Of a stretch of 64,000 nucleotides of DNA, positions 1 through 7,748 are shown one piece after another; position 1 is the first letter of the stretch, and each line of letters starts with the position of its first letter. The stretch lies in contig OZ240221.1 in the NCBI GenBank assembly GCA_965197675.1, positions 1,674,001 through 1,738,000 of the forward strand, given 5' to 3'. The translations under genes and the position numbers were made by a program. Below the pieces are notes generated by a model. The model saw nothing but the letters and a program-made list of their open reading frames with translations. It was not told the origin of the DNA and ran no database searches. Source of the stretch: G965197675 sp965197675. Its GTDB lineage: Bacteria > Chloroflexota > Dehalococcoidia > Plut-88900.

Positions 1-255
1 AAGGGAGTCTTTGCCGCCGCCGAGGGGCTGACGTCCAGGGAAGGGAGCTGTCCCATCAATGTATCCGGGGGCCTCAAGGCTAAAGGGCACCCCGTCGGCG
101 CGACTGGGACAGGGCAAGTGTTGGAGGTGTGGACTCAGCTAACGGGAAACGCGGGAGAACGACAGCTCAAAGACAGAGACCTTCACTTGGGTCTGACCCA
201 CAATGTCGGCGGCACAGGCGGGACCTGTGCTGTACATATCCTGGAGCGGAAGTAG
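1..255 (+). CDS. Thiolase family protein, C-terminal part (cut by window start)
   Basis: This is the last 84 residues of a thiolase, which condenses or cleaves acyl-CoA thioesters. The reading frame is open from the first base. It contains the C-terminal thiolase signature with the catalytic histidine (CPINVSGGLKAKGHPVGATG) and the glycine-rich end NVGGTGGTCAVHILERK that carries the second catalytic cysteine. The stop lies 1 bp before the ATG of a zinc-ribbon/OB-fold protein. This is the usual pairing for SCP-x/BbsB-type thiolases, whose partner protein is needed for activity or stability. The exact acyl substrate cannot be told from this fragment. Confidence 0.9.
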   Translation, partial: KGVFAAAEGLTSREGSCPINVSGGLKAKGHPVGATGTGQVLEVWTQLTGNAGERQLKDRDLHLGLTHNVGGTGGTCAVHILERK

Positions 256-256
256 C

Positions 257-673
257 ATGAGCAAAAGCGAGTTTACAGTTGCTTCCTACAATAAGCATCT
301 GAGCGATGGCAAGATAACGGCCTCTCAGTGTGAGGGTTGTAGAATCCTCTACCTACCTCCTCGGCCCGTGTGTCCCGAGTGTCAGAGCAGAGAGATGAGT
401 TGGCGTCCTCTGAAGGGCGAGGGAAAAGTCTTGGGATTCACTGTAATATCCATAGTGCCCACCACCATGGCCAAACTCGGTTATGGTCGAGACAACCCCT
501 ACGTAACCGCATTGGTTCAGATGGATGAGGGCCCTAGTGTGACAGGTCTACTGGAGAGAGTGGACGCCGGAAGGCCTGGGAGTGTGAAGGTAGGAATGCC
601 GGTGGCAGCAGGGATCCTCGAAACAGAAGAGGGGGACGAGAAACCGACTACCCTGGTGTTTCGACCCAAGTAG
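257..673 (+). CDS. Zn-ribbon / OB-fold (DUF35) partner protein of thiolase
   Basis: A 138-residue protein with an N-terminal zinc ribbon (CEGC near residue 23 and CPEC near residue 38) followed by an OB-fold, the architecture of DUF35 proteins. These proteins pair with SCP-x-like thiolases or HMG-CoA-type synthases and may bind acyl-CoA. The ATG at 257 is chosen because it follows the thiolase stop by one base and gives the standard family N-terminus. A longer in-frame reading from 203 would lie inside the thiolase gene. Translational coupling with the thiolase is likely. The function is inferred from family and neighbourhood. Confidence 0.9.
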   Translation: MSKSEFTVASYNKHLSDGKITASQCEGCRILYLPPRPVCPECQSREMSWRPLKGEGKVLGFTVISIVPTTMAKLGYGRDNPYVTALVQMDEGPSVTGLLERVDAGRPGSVKVGMPVAAGILETEEGDEKPTTLVFRPK

Positions 674-688
674 GTGTGGCTCATCGCT

Positions 689-1265
689 ATGCGTATAGTC
701 ACAGAGCGACTCGTCCTCCGAGAGTTGGTAATCGATGACTGGCCTGCCGTCCTCGCCTATCAGAACTAGCCTCGATACCTCCGATTCTACCCCTGGACCA
801 AACGAAATGACACTGACGTGCGAAACTTCGTGCAGATGTTCACAGGCTGGCAGAGCGAGCAACCCAGACGCAAATTGCAACTCGCTATCACACTCCCTGA
901 CCGTGCACAAGTGATCGGCGGTTGCGGTATTCGACGTGAGCCTGAAAACGACTGGGAGGCGGACATCGGATACGAGTTGGCGCCTGAGTATTGGAATCGG
1001 GGATATGCCACTGAGGCCGCCAGCGCCATTGGTCGACTTTGGGTTTCGAGAGCTAGGACTGCGGCGTATCTCGTCATGGTGCATAGCTGATAACACTGCC
1101 TCGATGAAAGTATTGGAGAAATTGGAGGTGCACCGGGAAGGCCGGCTTCGAGAGAACGACTACTTCAAGGGGCGTTAGGGGGACACGCTGCCGTACGGAG
1201 TGCTCAAGAGTGAGTGGGAGGATACGGTCGCCAATAGCCGAATTGTAAGCTACTCGCTCTATTGA
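689..1265 (+). pseudogene. Degenerate GNAT N-acetyltransferase (RimJ/RimL type)
   Basis: The translation is clearly that of a RimJ/RimL-type acetyltransferase: MRIVTERLVLREL at the N-terminus, an acetyl-CoA-binding segment ending in WNRGYATEAA, then LGLRRI and IADNTASMKVLEKL. It is broken by a TAG at 767-769, a frameshift near 1025-1035 (the frame changes between EAASA and LVDFGFRELGLRR) and a second TAG at 1176-1178. After that second stop the family C-terminus DTLPYGVLKSEWE is still readable. Three lesions in about 190 codons make it non-functional. A long open frame on the opposite strand here is only a shadow. Confidence 0.85.
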
Positions 1266-1287
1266 CATGCGAGTTTCAAGTGCTTAA

Positions 1288-1551
1288 TTTATATCGGAGT
1301 CTTTAGCGACTGAAGCAAAACAGAATATCGTCTGGAAAAAGATAGGGTACAAGGAGGAGGTGCTCCCCATCTGGGAAGGGGCACCTTATATTTTGCTGTT
1401 GAGCAGGCGGAAGCCTATAGGACGAATCGAGCGGTCTTTGGCCGCAAGAAATCAGGAGTCGCACGCTGTTCTAGATTGGTCCAATGCCCCACTCCATACA
1501 GGCCATATGGAGCGCATCCCACAGCAAAACCTATTGGGGTGGCCAAGCTAG
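1288..1551 (+). pseudogene. Possible gene remnant, unidentified
   Basis: An open stretch reads KQNIVWKKIGYKEEVLPIWE and then GAPYILLLSRR. It resembles the C-terminal end of a small enzyme, perhaps another GNAT protein, because the KKIGYKEE segment is like the end of that fold. It has no convincing ATG or ribosome-binding site and the following sequence looks random. It directly follows a decayed acetyltransferase, so it is best read as further debris. The remaining bases between 1266 and the next gene hold nothing else recognisable. Confidence 0.3.
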
Positions 1552-1624
1552 GACAACACCCTCCGGTATAGTAGGGCGTTTAATTGTAGCGCGTTGCTTT
1601 ATCTAACTAAATCGAGGATGGTAA

Positions 1625-2914
1625 ATGACAACTGAAGCGGGTATTGAAACTACCCTCCCTATGGTGGAGGTTAAGGAGAAAAAGCTTGACGATTACCTGG
1701 ACATCGTAAGTGCGCAGGTAATCGATGAAATACGCTCCCTTGCTGCCCCCTTGCAAGGTAAGCGTATTTTGCATCTCAACTCTTCTCCTTCTGGAGGCGG
1801 AGTAGCGGATATACTAGAGGCTCTCATTCCTCTTCTAATCGATCTCGATCTTCGGCCGGAGTGGCGCGTCATCCGCGGTAATAGCGTGTTCTTCGATATC
1901 ACTAAGAAGATGCACAACACTTTGCAGGGCAGGCCGGTGACATGGAATCGAGGCATGTGGAACATCTGGCTGGACGGCAATGAACGCAATGCCCAGGAGA
2001 TGGACCCCGATTACGATGTGGTGGTGGTGCATGATCCACAGCCCGCTGCTATACCTCACTTCCTTTCAAGCCAAAACGGCAAGGGGCGAGCGAAATGGCT
2101 GTGGCGTTGTCACATAGATCTGACGGATGCCCCCTCTAACGTCTGGAAGAGGCTCCAGAGCTATGTGCGAAAGTATGATGGGGCCGAGTTCAGCATGTCC
2201 GAGTTCATCAAAAACGGTTTCGGCGGGCCTCGCACTTTTGTGTCTGCTCCGGCCATAGACCCGATTAACCCCAAGAACGTTCCCCTCGGCCGTAGGGCTT
2301 CGGCCCACATATTGGCGGGTTTTGGTGTAGACCCTGCTCGGCCCATCATGGCCCAGATCTCTCGATTCGACCCGTGGAAGGACCCTATCGGGGTTGTGGA
2401 TGTGTACCGTCAGGTCAAGACGCAGATTAACGAGTTGCAGCTGGTCATGATCGGTCCCACGGCTGCGGATGACCCCGAAGGCTGGCTCTTCTTCGAGAAG
2501 ACTGCTCGCCACGCGGGAGAGGACACTGACGTTCACCTGCTGAGCAACTTCAAGGGCGCCGGAGATCTGGCGGTGAATGCTGTCCAGACCCGAGCCGATG
2601 TTGTTGTACAAAAGTCGATACGAGAGGGATTCGGTCTCAGCGTAACCGGCTCCCTGTGGCACGGCAAGCCAGTAGTCGCAGGGCGTGCAGGCGGCATTCA
2701 GCTTCAGGTGCTCGATGGTAGGACCGGTTTCCTGATCGACGGCACCGAGGAGTGTGCCGAGCGAGTCCTACAACTGCTCAAAAGCCCCCGCCTCTCACGT
2801 AGGTTGGGCGAGAATGCCAGAGAGCACGTCAGGAAAAACTTCCTTATTACCCGCTACCTCAGGGACTCCTTGGTGCAGTATCGGCAGCTGCTGGAGAACT
2901 CTCCCGTCACCTAG
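1625..2914 (+). CDS. treT: Trehalose synthase-like GT4 glycosyltransferase (TreT family)
   Basis: A 429-residue GT-B enzyme resembling archaeal TreT, which joins a nucleotide-activated glucose to glucose to make trehalose. TreT-like features are the N-terminal LDDYLDIVS, SSPSGGGVADIL (donor/acceptor cleft), VVVHDPQPAAIPHF, LWRCHIDLTDAP, AQISRFDPWKDPIGVVDVY, and GPTAADDPEGW. The C-terminal nucleotide-sugar site is recognisable at REGFGLSVTGSLWHGKPVVA. The second glutamate of the usual EX7E motif is glycine here (EGFGLSVTG), which is odd. The ATG follows GAGG at 1614-1617 with good spacing. The gene stands alone before a tRNA gene. It probably makes trehalose as a compatible solute, but the donor sugar is not certain. 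Confidence 0.8.
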   Translation: MTTEAGIETTLPMVEVKEKKLDDYLDIVSAQVIDEIRSLAAPLQGKRILHLNSSPSGGGVADILEALIPLLIDLDLRPEWRVIRGNSVFFDITKKMHNTLQGRPVTWNRGMWNIWLDGNERNAQEMDPDYDVVVVHDPQPAAIPHFLSSQNGKGRAKWLWRCHIDLTDAPSNVWKRLQSYVRKYDGAEFSMSEFIKNGFGGPRTFVSAPAIDPINPKNVPLGRRASAHILAGFGVDPARPIMAQISRFDPWKDPIGVVDVYRQVKTQINELQLVMIGPTAADDPEGWLFFEKTARHAGEDTDVHLLSNFKGAGDLAVNAVQTRADVVVQKSIREGFGLSVTGSLWHGKPVVAGRAGGIQLQVLDGRTGFLIDGTEECAERVLQLLKSPRLSRRLGENAREHVRKNFLITRYLRDSLVQYRQLLENSPVT

Positions 2915-2989
2915 CTGACCATTTTACTGTGCATGCTTGACTTTGGACCCCTAGCCACAGATTGCCAATACCACTAGAATGATAGACGC

Positions 2990-3064
2990 GCGGGAGTAGC
3001 TCAGTGGTAGAGCTCCTGCCTTCCAAGCAGGTTGTCGTGGGTTCGAGTCCCATCTCCCGCTCCA
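2990..3064 (+). tRNA. tRNA-Gly (anticodon TCC)
   Basis: A complete cloverleaf is visible: acceptor stem GCGGGAG pairing with CTCCCGC, D arm GCTC/GAGC, anticodon stem CCTGC/GCAGG with loop CTTCCAA (anticodon TCC), T arm GTGGG-TTCGAGT-CCCAT, discriminator T and an encoded CCA at 3062-3064. It reads GGA and GGG codons. No integrase or other sign of island integration lies beside it. Confidence 0.97.
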
Positions 3065-3202
3065 TAATGGAACTGAGCTAGTAGTATCCCTTAAACTTGT
3101 GCGAGCGTGATAGGTTGCGCATACAGTCATCAATAATGATACGAAATACCTGGCAACACTCTCCAAGTGTACGTAAGACTCCATCGCAGGAGGTTAAGTG
3201 AG

Positions 3203-3841
3203 GTGGATGGTAAGAGGTTGGTCGAAGAGATCCTAATCCCAGCAGAACACGGTGCGGCCTACCACGTCAAAAAAGGGCAAACCCAAAGGGTTATTATGGT
3301 GGATGGGCCACAGGTCGGCGACTGGACCTGCTTCAACGCGCACAACCTCAAGGAGCATCTTGATCCGGCTAACTCGTACATTATAAACAGCCTGCAGGGT
3401 ACTGGGGACGACAGAACTATAAGAGACTTATACTCCCGACCTCCTCACATTAATGTCATGTTCACCATCACCGCTGACACCGTAGGTACTCACTATGTAA
3501 CTTGCGGAGCTAGATGTACCCTCAAGGTGTTGAAGATTCTGGGTGCGAAGGACAACCATAGGAACTGCTTCGATAACCTGGCTGAAGCGATAGCCCCCTA
3601 CGGTTTGACACCCGAGGACGTGCCCGATGTCTTTAACGTGTTCATGAATGCGGGGTCTGATGAGCATGGCCAGTTCTCGATCAGACCCCCAGTTGTAGGC
3701 AAGGGTGGATATATCGACATGTTGGCCAAAATGGACTGTTTGGTCGCACTCTCGGCCTGCCCCGGTGGCGATGTGACAATAGTCAATGGTGAAGGCCCGG
3801 ATCAAGGCAACCGGCCCCTGAAGGTGGAAATATGGGAGTAA
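3203..3841 (+). CDS. DUF1989 / urea carboxylase-associated family protein
   Basis: A 212-residue protein of the DUF1989 family, found beside urea amidolyase genes in other bacteria and also alone. The translation shows the family flow: a basic ILIPAEHGAAYHVKKGQ start, a VGDWTCFNAHN segment, then conserved cysteines in TCGARC and a C-terminal CPGGD. The GTG at 3203 is preferred over an in-frame upstream GTG because AGGAGG lies 9 bases before it (3188-3193). No urea genes are nearby, so the substrate is unknown. The gene is monocistronic. Confidence 0.7.
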   Translation: MDGKRLVEEILIPAEHGAAYHVKKGQTQRVIMVDGPQVGDWTCFNAHNLKEHLDPANSYIINSLQGTGDDRTIRDLYSRPPHINVMFTITADTVGTHYVTCGARCTLKVLKILGAKDNHRNCFDNLAEAIAPYGLTPEDVPDVFNVFMNAGSDEHGQFSIRPPVVGKGGYIDMLAKMDCLVALSACPGGDVTIVNGEGPDQGNRPLKVEIWE

Positions 3842-4117
3842 TGGGCACAAGAACTCACAGATCGCTCATTACGCATCCAAACCCCCGTTTTGTAAGTGAC
3901 TGTATAAGTAGGATGTAATAGCGTGATTTGCCATTAGGGGTAGCTCCATTGACCTCGAATGCGAGGCTGAGCACTTGAAATTTGGTCATCGGCATTCACT
4001 CGGATGAACTCCTAACAATCTCCTGAAGCGCAGCCATGATCCAGAGCAACATCAATGGCATCAGATGCTAGGAGAAGGAGCCGGAGACCCATAGCGCCAT
4101 CTTAAAACACCCTGAAT

Positions 4118-5260
4118 CTACGACAGGTTGTAGACTTTCATGGCGTTACTTCCTAGAATCTTTGTCTGATCTTCCTTATCCAACCTGCCGATACTCTGGT
4201 TCAACTCTTTCAGAGGTTCCTCATGACCCTCTTCATGGGGGTAGTCCGATCCCCAAAGTAAGTTGTCGGCCCCCACGAGTTGAGCGATGAATGGAAAAGT
4301 CTTTTCATCTGGATCGCCAACAACCCAGCACTGCCTTCGGAAGTATTCACTAGGCAACATCTTCATTTCTGTGCTGTCGTAGTCGTCATTGAACCTGGAG
4401 TCCATCTGCTCCAACCAATAGGCCAACCAACCACAGCCCGTCTCCACCACTCCTACACTGAGCTTTGGAAAACGTTCGAAGACGGCTCCCTGGAAGAAGG
4501 TAGTGAAGGCGATGTGGCAGTCTGGCCCATACATCATAGTCATCCACCAGTTGTTATGGTCGTAGGTTGATGTATACAGGTCTCTACCCACCTGCTTTGG
4601 CGTATTACTGACGTGTATGCCCAATGGTAGACCAAGTTCTTGACACTCTGCCCAAAAGGGATCGTAGTACCTGTCGCCGTAAGGGATGTTATTGGCAGGA
4701 CGGGTAAAGAGATATACACCCTTTGCCCCTAGCTTGGCTGCTCTTCGTACCTCTTCAATCCCGTCTTCTACCCTGAGCAGAGAAACTTGGGCTATGGGCA
4801 GCACCCGACCAGATGACGACTGACAAACGTCGGTCAGCCAATCGTTGTAGACTCGACAATAGGCAGCCGCCAGATCTGGGTCGTCACACTCGTTCTGCCA
4901 ACATATTCCCAGGGTGGGGTAGACGAGAGAAATATCGATGCCGTGATTATCCATCCATTTGAGCCTGGCACCCATATTCCTGGCTCCTCTGGGCACCCCT
5001 TTTTCATACTCCAAGACTCTGGGATGAGTAACCTTCTCCCACCGGGATTTCACCTCTTCGTCAAGCTTTCCGAAGCCGGCTAGTCCACCGCCGCTGGTTA
5101 CCTCGGATTTCTTTCCATCCACCTCCACGTATTCCAGGCCTCTTTCGTCTTTGCGAACGCGAATAGCTCGATCTCTGTACTCGGGTTCAAGTTCCTTCTC
5201 CCATAGGTCGGAAGGCTCCATCACGTGACTGTCGGCGTCTACCACTTTGGCCTTAGTCAT
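4118..5260 (-). CDS. COG2159 amidohydrolase family protein (copy 1)
   Basis: A 380-residue TIM-barrel metal-dependent hydrolase of the amidohydrolase-2 group, which includes ACMSD-like decarboxylases. It starts with VVDADSHVMEP, where the first metal-binding histidine of the usual HxH is absent. It has GIHVSN in mid barrel, ETGCGWLAYWLEQMD near residue 285, and LLWGSDYPHEEG carrying the catalytic aspartate. The ATG at 5260 has GGAG 7 bases upstream; a longer in-frame TTG start is less likely. It lies downstream of a binding-protein gene on the same strand, about 180 bp away with a hairpin between. The substrate, probably an aromatic or cyclic acid, is not known. Confidence 0.85.
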   Translation of the reverse strand: MTKAKVVDADSHVMEPSDLWEKELEPEYRDRAIRVRKDERGLEYVEVDGKKSEVTSGGGLAGFGKLDEEVKSRWEKVTHPRVLEYEKGVPRGARNMGARLKWMDNHGIDISLVYPTLGICWQNECDDPDLAAAYCRVYNDWLTDVCQSSSGRVLPIAQVSLLRVEDGIEEVRRAAKLGAKGVYLFTRPANNIPYGDRYYDPFWAECQELGLPLGIHVSNTPKQVGRDLYTSTYDHNNWWMTMMYGPDCHIAFTTFFQGAVFERFPKLSVGVVETGCGWLAYWLEQMDSRFNDDYDSTEMKMLPSEYFRRQCWVVGDPDEKTFPFIAQLVGADNLLWGSDYPHEEGHEEPLKELNQSIGRLDKEDQTKILGSNAMKVYNLS

Positions 5261-5383
5261 CTTCAAGCTCCTTGATACGGGCAGAGAAAAAGATGTCTCA
5301 CAGCCGGAATAATAACATCTTCACCGCTAAAGTCTGAAGCGCGCCTCTGCTTGTGCATAGGTGAGTTATTCGCATAACGACAG

Positions 5384-5412
5384 GGCCTCACGGGATTGTA
5401 TCCCGTGAGGCC
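5384..5412 (-). terminator. Hairpin terminator after the binding-protein gene
   Basis: GGCCTCACGGGA pairs perfectly with TCCCGTGAGGCC around a TTGTA loop, 30 bp past the stop of the leftward solute-binding protein gene. No clear T run follows on the minus strand. It may act as a transcript end or processing stem before the amidohydrolase gene. Confidence 0.6.
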
Positions 5413-5441
5413 TAGTTACTCCGGCCTTATCTAGCTAGTTG

Positions 5442-6638
5442 CTACTTCGTGTATACGTTCTTCTTCATGTCCTCCAGTACTTCGTCCCAAACGTTGACGG
5501 CGTAACCCCAGTTCAGCAAGATGGCGTAATCATTGCGCTCTTCAGGATCGGACGGAATGAAGTTGCTGGCAATTGGACCGTATTCCGTCAAAGCGTTGGT
5601 CATCAGGTAGGGAACCTCTTCGGCGAACTGGGCCTGAGCTTCAGGATCGAGGACATAGTTCAAGAACACCTCGCCGAGCTCACGCTTCTTGGTACCGCGA
5701 ACTACGCCGAAGGAGTCTATGAATCCCGGGGCGCCGGGTGGCGGAGTTGCGATTCCATATCTATCGGGATCTTTCAGCCATAGAGGCATCCCGATCTCAA
5801 CCGCTTGGGTCATGACGGCTACGTCGCCCCGTTCCATGGCCGCCGTGGCCTCTGCACCCGATTCAAACCATAGCGCAACGTCTATCTTGGCCATTTTTTC
5901 CATTACCTGAGCCCGCAGATCATCGTCGTAAATCTCCTGATCAGCAGGAGCAAGGTCCATCGAGAAAGCTCCAATGGCCAAAGTCATGGGCCACCAAACA
6001 GCATCCAATGCGATCTTGCCCTGTAGCTCTGGCCGCCAGAAGTCTTCCCAGGAAGTAATGTCAAATCCCAGCTGTTCCCTGTCGTACACTATGGCCATAA
6101 AACCGAAATCAAAGGGGACAGCATAGTTGTTGTCAAACCCCATGCCGTGGCTCTCTTGGAAGAAGGGTGTCAAGTCCTCGATATTGGGGACGTTCTCTCG
6201 TCTTATTGGCAGTAGCAGCTCTAGCTCTATCGCCCTGGCCAAGTCTCCGCCACCAAAGACGCTCACGTCCCAAGGCGGTTGATCTGCCGGAGCGGAGGTG
6301 AGAACGGTAAGCTCCTCACCCCACGTCGGGATGAAGTCCACACTCGCACCTGTCTCTTCTTCGAACTTCTTAACTACAGAGTTGAGCATTGCATCATAGT
6401 ACGGCCCGGAAAAGGCGCTGACCACTAACTTCTCGCCCTCATAGGGTTTATCCGACGTAGCTGGTGGAGGAGTCGAAACCTCGCTGGTAGGAGTTGGGGC
6501 TGGAGTATCCTCAGGAGAAATCGGGGTTGAGGGGGCCGGGGTGACAGCCGCATCATCTCCGCAAGCGGCTGCTACCAATACTATTGCAATAAGCACGGTA
6601 GCCACCAAGGCCCATTTGCTGTAAGGCTTGGTAAACAT
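5442..6638 (-). CDS. PotD-like extracellular solute-binding lipoprotein
   Basis: A 398-residue periplasmic-type binding protein of the spermidine/putrescine class, tethered as a lipoprotein. The signal peptide ends in a lipobox (LVAAAC, Cys26) followed by a Thr/Pro/Ser linker to about residue 65. The mature domain begins with KLVVSAFSGPYYDAMLNSV and has the group II binding-protein pattern, including YAVPFDFGFMAIVYDRE. The ATG at 6638 sits behind AAAGGAGG; an in-frame GTG two codons upstream is less likely. There is no permease in this operon. The polyamine-type ATPase and permeases at about 46-49 kb lack a binding protein and could be its partners. A close paralogue at about 14.6 kb is broken. 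Confidence 0.88.
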   Translation of the reverse strand: MFTKPYSKWALVATVLIAIVLVAAACGDDAAVTPAPSTPISPEDTPAPTPTSEVSTPPPATSDKPYEGEKLVVSAFSGPYYDAMLNSVVKKFEEETGASVDFIPTWGEELTVLTSAPADQPPWDVSVFGGGDLARAIELELLLPIRRENVPNIEDLTPFFQESHGMGFDNNYAVPFDFGFMAIVYDREQLGFDITSWEDFWRPELQGKIALDAVWWPMTLAIGAFSMDLAPADQEIYDDDLRAQVMEKMAKIDVALWFESGAEATAAMERGDVAVMTQAVEIGMPLWLKDPDRYGIATPPPGAPGFIDSFGVVRGTKKRELGEVFLNYVLDPEAQAQFAEEVPYLMTNALTEYGPIASNFIPSDPEERNDYAILLNWGYAVNVWDEVLEDMKKNVYTK

Positions 6639-7193
6639 GTACACCTCCTTTTTATGTCAAAGAGTCTATCACGAGTGTCAAGTTTACAACACTTTTCTTA
6701 TATTCTTTAACGATGCAAGGTCGAATAAGTTATGTTCTAACTAAGTCATCAGGGCTACATCAGGCCACTTACTGTTCCCCCAAGCTCCAGGGATCTATCG
6801 TCGCGCCTACGCTTGGGTGACGCTAAGCATTGGCATCTTGGTCTATGCTTTTATTCTATCAATCATAAAGGTAGGTGGGTCGTCGTCCCATCCGAACAGG
6901 TAAGAATCACCTCTAAAGTGAGTGATTGTATTAAGGCCTACTGAAAGTCTGGACGGGTGTTCACAAATCCAGCCGGGAAGTTTGTACAGTGGCAGAGGTC
7001 GTTGTTCATCAGGTCCCGCCGCACGAATGATAATCTCTCCATCCATCCCACACAGGAAGGCTTCTCTCACCCCGTTCCCATTGAAGCTCCGGCTATGCCC
7101 TCTCTCCTGACCAGATGTATGGCCGAGTCAGCCGGAACCTTTGGACTCGTTTTTCTGGGCACCGGCGCGATAATGGTAGATGACCTCTCTGGG
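6639..7193. other. Intergenic region without a supported gene
   Basis: The stretch upstream of the binding-protein gene contains its likely promoter (a TTGACA at about 6699-6704 on the minus strand, with only a weak -10). Farther right an open minus-strand frame (6843-7070) gives protein-like text but has no good start. The plus-strand frame leading into the glycosyltransferase remnant shows no family similarity before about 7190. Confidence 0.4.
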
Positions 7194-7583
7194 GGGCGCG
7201 TAACTATTGCCGGCAGTGGAGACAGAAGATATCACTCCCATCTTAGGGCTAGGTTCGACGACTCTAGGATCGAGTGGTTGAGTTGGGGCGCTCCTGAAGA
7301 AGTGTATCAAGCAGCCGGCTTCGTTGTGGTTCCGTCACTGTGGCATGAGCCCCTTTCGCGGGTGGTTCTCGAGCCTTTCTCCTGTGGGGTGACTGTCAGT
7401 GCCTCCCGACGGGGAGGTATTACAGAGCTCGTCAGGGAAGGCGCCAATGGGTTCCTGTTTGACTCAGAGTGTCCGGGCGACATCCAGAAAATCCTGCAGA
7501 GGGTAATGCAAGGAGGCGTTTGCCTGTCGAGGGAAATTAGGAATGCCTGTTTAGAGGATGCGCAGAATTTTACTGAGAACTAA
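7194..7583 (+). pseudogene. Truncated GT4 glycosyltransferase remnant
   Basis: Only the C-terminal nucleotide-sugar-binding half of a family 4 glycosyltransferase remains. It reads GGRVTIAGSGD, then RIEWLSWGAPEEVYQAAGF, VVVPSLWHEPLSRVVLEPF with an EX7E-like motif, and SRRGGITELVREGANGFLFD. The in-frame sequence before it does not resemble the N-terminal GT-B domain and has no credible start, so the acceptor domain has been lost. It differs from the intact TreT-like enzyme at 1.6 kb and is not a copy of it. It is probably not functional. Confidence 0.7.
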
Positions 7584-7748
7584 GTGGTTGGAGAATATCA
7601 GAGTATGTACTCTCGTTTTACGACATTGGGACAATCTCGTGATGGCACAGCTACTCTCTAGAGACTTGAGCGGTGTAAGGTACGTTTCCACGTTCTCAAC
7701 GAGTCCTTCAGGCTAGAAAAAATCCCCTGGAAAGCTATACTACCTGAC

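Noticed and set aside
548..1096. 182-codon open frame on the minus strand opposite the acetyltransferase pseudogene
   Set aside because: Its translation has no family pattern and the plus strand clearly reads as a decayed GNAT protein; it is an antisense shadow.
2066..2662. 198-codon minus-strand frame inside the trehalose synthase-like gene
   Set aside because: Shadow of a strongly supported gene with no recognisable motif.
2937..2980. Promoter before tRNA-Gly (TTGACT and TAGAAT)
   Set aside because: The two hexamers are 32 bases apart, too far for a sigma70 promoter.
2990..3064. tRNA-Gly as an island attachment site
   Set aside because: No integrase, no duplicated tRNA 3' end and no shift in gene content beside it.
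6843..7070. Minus-strand 75-codon frame with fairly protein-like text
   Set aside because: GTG start without ribosome site, no family motif, and it sits in debris next to a truncated glycosyltransferase.
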